From Thermoplasmata archaeon (lineage in GTDB: Archaea; Thermoplasmatota; Thermoplasmata; Thermoplasmatales; GCA-001856825): 19,099 bases of DNA. Of the stretch, positions 13,686-19,099 are shown piece after piece. The translations under genes were made by a program, and so were the position numbers. Below the pieces are notes generated by a model. The model had not been told where the DNA came from. It did not search any database and saw nothing but the letters and a program-made list of their open reading frames with translations. Location: contig JAKBNO010000101.1 of NCBI GenBank assembly GCA_021831005.1, positions 1 to 19,099 on the forward strand. Direction: 5' to 3'. The first letter of the stretch is position 1. Each line of letters starts with the position of its first letter.

Positions 13686-14108
13686 GTGGATTCTAATAGT
13701 ACCAGGAGAATAGCACTTCGTCTTACACCGCAGGAAGATGACGAAATAAACGACTTTCTTAGCACTTCGCTCAAGTACAAGTCAAAATCGGAACTGATAA
13801 GGGCAGCCGTCTATGAGTACATACAGCACCCTCAGACACGACAACCCTCGGTGGAAGACAGTGAAGTAAAACTTTCGAAAGCAACTCTAAACACTTTGGA
13901 TCAGATGGTGTCGAAGGGTCTCTTCAAGGACAGATATGATGCGATAGAGTTTATAATACGGAAAGTCAATGAAGAACACTTCCTGCCGATGTGGCTCAGC
14001 AAGCTCGTCAGGGGCTACCTTGACGATAGGAACCTTTTGAATTTCGAGGATCTTCCTTTCGAAGAGAGGGGAGAGGAAAAACAGAGGGGTGAAAAAAGTG
14101 ATAGATGA
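13686..14108 (+). CDS. Tandem ribbon-helix-helix DNA-binding protein (CdrS-like context)
   Basis: A 140-residue protein. Residues 7-46 are a clear CopG/Arc ribbon-helix-helix: strand RRIALRL, helix PQEDDEINDFLST, and second helix KSELIRAAVYEYIQ. Residues 59-96 repeat the pattern (SEVKLSK, then ATLNTLDQMVSKG, then DRYDAIEFIIRKV), so a second RHH is likely and one chain could form a pseudo-dimer. A charged tail follows (EERGEEKQRGEKSDR). I chose GTG 13686 because the longer frame adds unlikely residues and the TATA box and Shine-Dalgarno both point here. It overlaps the FtsZ-like gene by 11 bases. In haloarchaea the RHH protein CdrS is encoded beside ftsZ2 and controls it; this order suggests a similar job, inferred. 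The dyad upstream is a natural autoregulatory site. Confidence 0.82.
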   Translation: MDSNSTRRIALRLTPQEDDEINDFLSTSLKYKSKSELIRAAVYEYIQHPQTRQPSVEDSEVKLSKATLNTLDQMVSKGLFKDRYDAIEFIIRKVNEEHFLPMWLSKLVRGYLDDRNLLNFEDLPFEERGEEKQRGEKSDR

Positions 14109-14865
14109 CATAAGTACTCAAATATTGTACAAACTGACCAAAGGTCTAAAGAAAGAAAGAAAAATTCTAGAACCCACCATAGTGTGCGTTGGTATAGGTG
14201 GCGGAGGTTGCAATATTGTGTCGGAACTCAACAAGAAGAGAAGAGAAGTCGATCAGTACTGCCTCAACACAGATGCCCTTTCGAATGCCAAACGAAGCGA
14301 CGTCACCACGATGAACATCGGAAGGGAATATATTCTCGACAACGGAGACTCTGGTGGACACGTCGAGGTTGCAAAGAAAGCTTTCAGAGAAGACTCCAAA
14401 CTGATCGATATACAACTACTGAAACGTGCAGATCTGGTGCTTGTAGTGACGGCACTAGGTGGAGGAACGGGATCCGGAGGAACTGTCGAGATGGTTAAAT
14501 TGATGAAAGGGGAAAAAGTTCCATTCAAAATATTTGCAGTGAGACCTTTCGAGTTCGAAGACAACAGGAAAGAAGTCGCCGATAGAACTCTTGTGCAGCT
14601 CAGGAAAGAGACGGACAGCATGGAAGTTTACGACAACAACGAATTCGAATCACTCAGAGAGATAAACGCAAGAATAAAGGAAGACATTGAAGCAACCGTA
14701 GAAAGTCAATTGAAACTGTACGAAACACTTTACGGCAAATACAGTGATTCCTTCAGCAAGATCATAGAAGATACGATCGATGAGGTACTCAACGAACACG
14801 AACAGGTATTAAGCGTGGACATTGAAGTAGATCCGCTTGAAACTTCTGTTCCAAGACTTCTATAA
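14098..14865 (+). CDS. Divergent FtsZ/tubulin-superfamily protein lacking the T7 loop and C-terminal domain
   Basis: A 255-residue protein. The nucleotide-binding loops are intact: T1 GIGGGGCN (32-39), T3 NTDA (57-60), T4 GGGTGSG (121-127, the serine form more usual in tubulin than FtsZ), T5 region VRPFEFEDNRKE (148-159), and N180/N181 near the guanine-binding asparagine. After this it leaves the family: residues 187-235 are charged helix, no NxDxxD catalytic loop is seen, and the C-terminal sheet is absent (a full FtsZ has 100 or more further residues). It should bind GTP but could not complete the active site of a neighbouring subunit. I chose GTG 14098 because GGGGTGA stands five bases before it, as for rpl12; GTG 14089 is the alternative. 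It overlaps the RHH gene. A regulator or partner of FtsZ is one possible role. Confidence 0.8.
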   Translation: MIDDISTQILYKLTKGLKKERKILEPTIVCVGIGGGGCNIVSELNKKRREVDQYCLNTDALSNAKRSDVTTMNIGREYILDNGDSGGHVEVAKKAFREDSKLIDIQLLKRADLVLVVTALGGGTGSGGTVEMVKLMKGEKVPFKIFAVRPFEFEDNRKEVADRTLVQLRKETDSMEVYDNNEFESLREINARIKEDIEATVESQLKLYETLYGKYSDSFSKIIEDTIDEVLNEHEQVLSVDIEVDPLETSVPRLL

Positions 14866-14870
14866 TTCTA

Positions 14871-14882
14871 TTTTTTTGTTTA
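14871..14882 (+). terminator. Poly-T terminator after the FtsZ-like gene
   Basis: TTTTTTTGTTTA begins six bases past the stop codon. Runs of T on the coding strand are the usual archaeal transcription stop. No stem precedes it. Confidence 0.5.
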
Positions 14883-14933
14883 TTCCTCACATTTTGAAGT
14901 CGTTTTTGTCACAGATCTTCTTCTCCTAAAGGA

Positions 14934-14943
14934 AAATAAATAT
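14934..14943 (+). promoter_or_regulatory. TATA-like box of the nitrilase gene
   Basis: AAATAAATAT, centred about 29 bases before ATG 14968, predicts a leader of at most a few bases. Confidence 0.45.
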
Positions 14944-14967
14944 CGAGAATTATAATTACACATCCTG

Positions 14968-15717
14968 ATGTCATCTTTGAACGTTCTTCTAAAGCAGCTC
15001 AATCCGGTAAAAGGGGTAGTGGCTAATGAAAAGCTCATAAGCGCAGCTTTGGATGAAGACTTCGACCTGGCGATATTCCCCGAGATGTTCTATTCCGGCT
15101 ATATGGTGAGGGATAACGTCAGCCTGTTTTCACTGAGGGATGATTTCGTTCGACAGATACAGGAGGGTGTCGGAGATAGAATGGTAATTTTCGGCGCACC
15201 ATACAGGGACAAATTTCTTTATAATTCAGCGGTTGCGGTCACAGAGAAGTCGGTAGAAGTGTACAAGAAGAGACATCTACCGAATTTCGGTCCATTTGAA
15301 GAAATGAGGTATTTCAAAAGGGGAGACGGGCCGCTGACATTGAATTTTAAAGGATTCAAGTTGGGAATAGAGATATGTTATGATCTGTTCTTTGACGATT
15401 CGGTCGAAAAGGGGGTGGACGTACTGATAAACATTTCTGCTTCCCCCTTCACCTCGTACCGCCTGTTCGAGCAAGTATTTCCAGCCAGGGCAATAGGTTA
15501 CCAGGCATATGTTGTATACGTAAATAATGCGGGGCTTCAACGTAATCAAGTCTTCTGGGGAGGAAGCAGAATAATAGATTCTGATGGGAAGAAGGTGCTC
15601 GAGTTTGAAAAGTTCGTAGAGGATTCGGGTAGTGCAAACATAGAGTCATCAGTCCTGGAGACCAGCAGAACGAAAAGAAGGGTATTGAGCGAGGTTCTTG
15701 ATGACTCTACGAAATGA
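14968..15717 (+). CDS. Carbon-nitrogen hydrolase (nitrilase superfamily amidase)
   Basis: A 249-residue cytoplasmic amidohydrolase that would cleave a C-N bond through a thioester. The triad is complete: E39 in AIFPEMFYSGY, K101 in YKKRHLPNFGPFEE, and C137 in GIEICYDLFF. The HLPNFGPFEE segment resembles the glutaminase-type members linked to NAD synthetase, but no synthetase domain is attached and no nadE gene is near, so the substrate is open. Its end overlaps the start of the next gene by 17 bases, so the two are cotranscribed and probably coupled in translation, an uncommon pairing with a membrane protein. Confidence 0.9.
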   Translation: MSSLNVLLKQLNPVKGVVANEKLISAALDEDFDLAIFPEMFYSGYMVRDNVSLFSLRDDFVRQIQEGVGDRMVIFGAPYRDKFLYNSAVAVTEKSVEVYKKRHLPNFGPFEEMRYFKRGDGPLTLNFKGFKLGIEICYDLFFDDSVEKGVDVLINISASPFTSYRLFEQVFPARAIGYQAYVVYVNNAGLQRNQVFWGGSRIIDSDGKKVLEFEKFVEDSGSANIESSVLETSRTKRRVLSEVLDDSTK

Positions 15718-17260
15718 CTTGTTCCTTGCAAAAGTACTGAACACAGAATTGAAGTACCAATACCTGAAAAATACTCCAAGATTCCAGAAGAATGACAGAG
15801 GATCGATTGAGAGTGCCAAGCGGTATCTGGCAACGAACACAAGATCTTCGCTATATGTCAACACCGTAATCTACGGAATGGTATCGGTAATATTCGGAGC
15901 GGAAACACTGAACTCAAAGAACGTCATTTCGGGAGATAGCTTCATACTATTCATGCTCCTGTTGATCCTAGCAATAATGAGCGATACCCAGTTTTACAGA
16001 GGGATATGGGACATGAAGCTGCTCACGCCACTGTCCCAGTTACCTTTAAAGGTAGAGAGGAGGGTAATACCTTTGTCGCTCTTTCTCTACAACGAATTCT
16101 ACTTGCCATTCGTGACTATACCAGCAGGTGTCATTATCTCTATTGGGTTGAAAAATCCACTTCCGCTAGTTGTCTTTGCAATGTTTACTGTTTTGTTTTT
16201 TTACCTCGCAAGGTTGGTTTCACTCCTGCTGGGAGTTTCATTTGTGAAGACAAACACAAACAGGAAGACGAAGCGACTCTATCTTGGACAGCTATTTCAG
16301 GTCGTAATATTCGTCGTTTTTATACTGGCAATAGAAGTCGTAACCAATCCATCTTTTCAGAGCTTCATTCGGATACCGCAGTACCTCTATTATTTCATAC
16401 CAGTAACTTCGCAGTACATCTCGAGTTTCTCCATTTATCCATTTGCTGCATTCGCCCTTGCAATTGCAATCATTTATCCCGCCTATCTGCACATTCAAAA
16501 GAGAAGCTTTTCCGAAAGGATGGAAACTTTTGTTGATGTTGGCGTGCGAGGAAGGAAGGGGCTTGGACTAAAAATGAAGAGTCCCATAAGGTCCCTCGTT
16601 GACAAGGATTTCAAGATCATGTTGAGAAAGAGGGGTGCGATAATGATAATGGTTATACCCATCACTTTCATTATTCCAATAGTTCCAGAAATACTTTCAA
16701 CTTCCACAGGTTCTTTCCAATCACTCTTCTACATACCATACGTCTCTTCCGTCTTCCTCATAGATTTCATATTGTTGATCGGGCTTGAAGGAAAGTCTGC
16801 GTGGCATCTATCCGCACTTCCGATAACGAGACGCCAGTACTTCTATTCAAAATTGTTCAGCATTTTCAGCATTGGAATCATCTACTATGGAGTTCTGATA
16901 GCGATAATAGGATTCGCGAAAAGGAATCTCGTTTCGTATCTCCTTCTGAACTATCCGTTCTTCGCTATCCTGCTCACTGCGGTCCTTTTTGCGGGTGGAA
17001 CTTACCTAGTGAATGCAATTCCAAACGAAGTTTACTCTCTTTCACAGGAGGGGATAGGGGGTAGGTGGATATTCCTGAAGACGTTCACAATTGGTCTTCC
17101 TATAATTATACTCAATGCTCTCCTTTTTGCCGCTGCGAAATATATCGCAAGTTCCAATATTTCATACTATTTCAAAGGGTATACTTTAACCATAATCCTA
17201 GACACCATCATATCCTATCTATTCCTTAGACTGTTCATCAAGAGAGGAGATCACTTTTAG
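15701..17260 (+). CDS. Large polytopic membrane protein, ABC-2 permease-like
   Basis: A 519-residue protein with around a dozen hydrophobic segments in two groups, roughly residues 52-240 and 320-510. A basic cytoplasmic stretch (near 270-315, RSFSERMETFVDVGVRGRKG, then LVDKDFKIMLRKRG) separates them. The repeated layout and the segment DKDFKIMLRKRG before a membrane helix recall ABC-2 type export permeases, in which each half opens with such an amphipathic helix. No ATPase gene is in the window, so the ABC link is uncertain. ATG 15701 is preferred over TTG 15698 because GAGGT lies five bases before it. Function unknown; it is coupled to the nitrilase gene. Confidence 0.72.
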   Translation: MTLRNDLFLAKVLNTELKYQYLKNTPRFQKNDRGSIESAKRYLATNTRSSLYVNTVIYGMVSVIFGAETLNSKNVISGDSFILFMLLLILAIMSDTQFYRGIWDMKLLTPLSQLPLKVERRVIPLSLFLYNEFYLPFVTIPAGVIISIGLKNPLPLVVFAMFTVLFFYLARLVSLLLGVSFVKTNTNRKTKRLYLGQLFQVVIFVVFILAIEVVTNPSFQSFIRIPQYLYYFIPVTSQYISSFSIYPFAAFALAIAIIYPAYLHIQKRSFSERMETFVDVGVRGRKGLGLKMKSPIRSLVDKDFKIMLRKRGAIMIMVIPITFIIPIVPEILSTSTGSFQSLFYIPYVSSVFLIDFILLIGLEGKSAWHLSALPITRRQYFYSKLFSIFSIGIIYYGVLIAIIGFAKRNLVSYLLLNYPFFAILLTAVLFAGGTYLVNAIPNEVYSLSQEGIGGRWIFLKTFTIGLPIIILNALLFAAAKYIASSNISYYFKGYTLTIILDTIISYLFLRLFIKRGDHF

Positions 17261-17296
17261 TTCTGCTCTTATACTATCAGAGGTTATACCAATTTA

Positions 17297-18289
17297 ATGG
17301 ACAATGTCCGCAGGTTGGATCCAGTGGCTCCTGACGCTGAAATAATCGCAAAAGCGGCAAGGATTATCAAGAGAGGGGGAACCGTTGCTTTTCCAACTGA
17401 AACAGTGTACGGCTTGGGAGCAAATGCGTTGGATGATCAAGCCTGCAAGCAAATATTCGTTGCCAAAGGAAGGCAGCAGGACAACCCAATCATCGTCCAC
17501 GTCAGTGATTTCGAACAAATTGAGAACATAACGTATGGTCTGCCAGCGAAGACCAAGGAAGTTTTTGAGAGAATTTGGCCCGGACCACTTACTGTAGTCT
17601 TGAAAAAAAAGAACATAGGCGATGTGCCAACTGCAGGTCTAGGCACAGTCGCAATTAGGATGCCGGCTCACAGAATACCATTGGAACTTATCCGAAAGAG
17701 CGGGGTTCCAATAGCAGCGCCCAGTGCCAATAAATCAGGGAGCCCAAGTCCCGTGTATGCCCAAGAAGTCATTGAAGATCTAGGTGATAAGGTGGACCTG
17801 ATACTTGATGGTGGTCCATCATATTTCGGAGTGGAGTCCACCGTAATCATGTTCAAGGGAGAAGAAATCATATTGTTGAGGCCTGGGGCATTTTCAGCGG
17901 AAGATTTGAAAAGAATATTTGGAGTCAAAGTGAAGTTGTCTGGGCAGACCTCTGGAGTTCCTATCTCACCAGGTATGAAGTACAGGCACTACGCTCCAGA
18001 AAAGGAACTAGTTCTTGCAAGGACGGAAGAAAAGATACTTGAGATCTGCAAGAAAGGTAATGTCTTATTCATAGGAAGTTCTGAAATGGCACGTAAAGTG
18101 AATTCTGACTCCATTGTTCTTGGATCCAAGGATGACCTTTATGAAGTCGCGAGAAATCTCTTCCCTTCCTTCAGAAAGCTGGACAAGAGCCCCTATCCCA
18201 TGGGAGTCATAGAGGGATTCGAAGAGAAGGGTATCGGTTTAGCGATAATGAACAGGATTGTCAAGGCAACTTCTGGAAGAGAAGCTTAG
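17297..18289 (+). CDS. sua5: Threonylcarbamoyl-AMP synthase, two-domain Sua5 type
   Basis: A 330-residue enzyme that makes threonylcarbamoyl-AMP from threonine, bicarbonate and ATP. The KEOPS complex then puts the threonylcarbamoyl group on A37 of ANN-reading tRNAs. The YrdC domain (about 10-205) shows FPTETVYGLGANA (32-44), AKGR (56-59), APSANKSGSPSP (141-152) and GVESTVI. The linker SPGMKYRHYAP (about 228-238) is the Sua5 hallmark, and the Sua5 domain follows to the end. ATG 17297 has a TATA-like CTTATACT near 17268-17275, so it likely has its own promoter with little leader. No other t6A gene is in the window. Confidence 0.96.
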   Translation: MDNVRRLDPVAPDAEIIAKAARIIKRGGTVAFPTETVYGLGANALDDQACKQIFVAKGRQQDNPIIVHVSDFEQIENITYGLPAKTKEVFERIWPGPLTVVLKKKNIGDVPTAGLGTVAIRMPAHRIPLELIRKSGVPIAAPSANKSGSPSPVYAQEVIEDLGDKVDLILDGGPSYFGVESTVIMFKGEEIILLRPGAFSAEDLKRIFGVKVKLSGQTSGVPISPGMKYRHYAPEKELVLARTEEKILEICKKGNVLFIGSSEMARKVNSDSIVLGSKDDLYEVARNLFPSFRKLDKSPYPMGVIEGFEEKGIGLAIMNRIVKATSGREA

Positions 18290-18526
18290 AGCACTAAACA
18301 TTACCAGAATGAATTGAGTATGAAATGAATCATACTCCAGACGTGGGTCTGAGACCTACCTGGAAACATTGAGTTTGTGATATCTGTTCACTGGATGTTG
18401 CATCGCTTCAACGACTTTAGGCATAGGAGCAGATTTCAGATATGACACGATATTTCCAGTAGCGCTATCTAACCGGCTACTGAATTATTTGTGGCTCGTT
18501 CAAAAGAAAGAATTTCTTAAACTAAA
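18290..18526. other. Gene-free region with three hairpins and a short degenerate open frame
   Basis: No convincing gene is present. Three perfect or near-perfect stems occur: GAGTATG/CATACTC (18316-18322 with 18331-18337), GTGGGTC/GACCTAC with one G-U pair (18343-18349 with 18353-18359), and CAGTAGC/GCTACTG (18457-18463 with 18476-18482). On the minus strand an open frame of 42 codons with no ATG near its start (18356-18484) reads as plausible protein (LDSATGNIVSYLK, then SAPMPKVVEAMQHPVNRY) and may be a gene remnant. The 3' part (18501-18526) is T-rich on the minus strand and could end the APS kinase transcript. Confidence 0.35.
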
Positions 18527-19081
18527 TTAATTGACTTCTGCTGGTACTTTTTCTCCTCTGGCTCTCAGAAATTCCAGTATTGTGTTCACGCTCTCTTCTA
18601 TCGTCTTTGCATTGGTGTCTATAACTATTTCTGGTGAGAGAGGTTCTTCGTAAGTATCTTGGAGTCCTGTCAGATTGGTGATTTCTCCAGCTAGGGCTTT
18701 TTTGTAAAGACCCTTCGGATCACGTTTTATCAGAACATCAAGGGGACATTTTATATAGATTTCAATGAAGTTTGGTATCTCTTTCCTGGCCCTCTCACGC
18801 ACTGCTCTGTATGGCGAGATCAAAGGCACCAGAGTGACGATCCCGTTTCTTGAAAGCAGCTTCGCAACAAACATCACCCTTTCGTTGTGTTTTTCTCTAT
18901 CTTCCTTGGAGAACCCGAGATCCTTGGACAAGCCCTTCCTTATCTCATCACCATCCAGAATTTCCACTCCTGTTCCATTATTGGTTAGAATAGTCTTCAG
19001 TCTTTCTGCTAAAGTAGTCTTTCCAGCGCCTGGGGGTCCGGTGAACCATAGTACATATCCGTTTTCACTCAAAATAATCAA
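18527..19081 (-). CDS. cysC: Adenylylsulfate (APS) kinase, possibly the C-terminal part of a longer protein
   Basis: A protein of at least 184 residues that phosphorylates adenylylsulfate to PAPS. Walker A is GPPGAGKT (15-22), followed by LDGDEIRKGL (42-51), GFSKEDREKHNERV (56-69, the APS site) and LISPYRAVRERAR (88-100), whose serine S89 is the position often phosphorylated in this family. KDPKGLYKKA-like residues (RDPKGLYKKALAGEI) and LTGLQDTYEEP near the end are also standard. Start codons are weak: TTG 19081 or TTG 19072. The frame stays open to the right edge (G-S-R-W-K-D then L-I-I), so the gene may begin outside the window or be the kinase half of a sulfate adenylyltransferase fusion. 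Confidence 0.93.
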   Translation of the reverse strand: MIILSENGYVLWFTGPPGAGKTTLAERLKTILTNNGTGVEILDGDEIRKGLSKDLGFSKEDREKHNERVMFVAKLLSRNGIVTLVPLISPYRAVRERARKEIPNFIEIYIKCPLDVLIKRDPKGLYKKALAGEITNLTGLQDTYEEPLSPEIVIDTNAKTIEESVNTILEFLRARGEKVPAEVN

Positions 19082-19099
19082 ATCCTTCCAGCGGCTTCC

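Noticed and set aside
18321..18483. Box C/D guide RNA in the spacer after sua5 (CTGA at 18349 and 18480, TGA-rich stretch near 18321)
   Set aside because: No good RTGATGA C box lies at the right distance from a D box, and the stems do not match the expected layout.

Overview
This looks like a chromosomal segment of a euryarchaeon, most likely of the class Thermoplasmata. The evidence is an archaeal ribosomal stalk operon (L11-L1-L10/P0-L12) behind ftsZ-secE-spt5, an archaeal aIF2-beta with a TRAM domain, a CTP-dependent riboflavin kinase carrying an N-terminal winged-helix domain of the Thermoplasma type, an archaeal pyrB-pyrI pair, and many genes with a TATA-like box about 26 bases before the start codon and little or no leader. 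Base composition is moderate and nearly all the sequence is coding. No rRNA, tRNA, CRISPR array or intact insertion sequence was seen.

Layout. Positions 1-4768 form a surface-polysaccharide or glycolipid-like block: the first 16 codons of a probable nucleotidyltransferase (minus, running off the left edge), a GT4 glycosyltransferase (minus), a GT2 glycosyltransferase, an alkaline-phosphatase-superfamily enzyme and an MFS transporter (plus). The MFS gene appears to be frame-disrupted near its 5' end. Positions 4786-9369 (minus) form one long operon in the order ftsZ, secE, spt5, rpl11, rpl1, rpl10, rpl12 and a 50-residue membrane protein gene. The Spt5 protein has an unusual extension of about 120 residues at its N-terminus. 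Positions 9513-11762 hold a plant-type asparaginase/isoaspartyl peptidase (minus), divergent from pyrB-pyrI (plus) across a single palindromic TATA element. Positions 11769-13371 (minus) are a tightly overlapping aif2b-PIN-riboflavin kinase operon.

Positions 13442-14865 are the most interesting part. A dyad-rich intergenic region precedes a tandem ribbon-helix-helix protein, which overlaps a short, divergent FtsZ/tubulin-family protein. That protein keeps the GTP-binding loops but lacks the catalytic T7 loop and the C-terminal subdomain. The 11-mer ATTTGACAAAT occurs both in this intergenic region and between the TATA box and start codon of the canonical ftsZ, which suggests one regulator may act on both FtsZ-family genes, much as the RHH protein CdrS does beside ftsZ2 in haloarchaea.

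Positions 14968-19081 hold a nitrilase-family amidohydrolase overlapping a large polytopic membrane protein (ABC-2 permease-like), a two-domain Sua5 enzyme for tRNA t6A, a gene-free stretch with three hairpins, and an APS kinase (minus) whose frame stays open to the right edge, so it may be part of a larger fusion.
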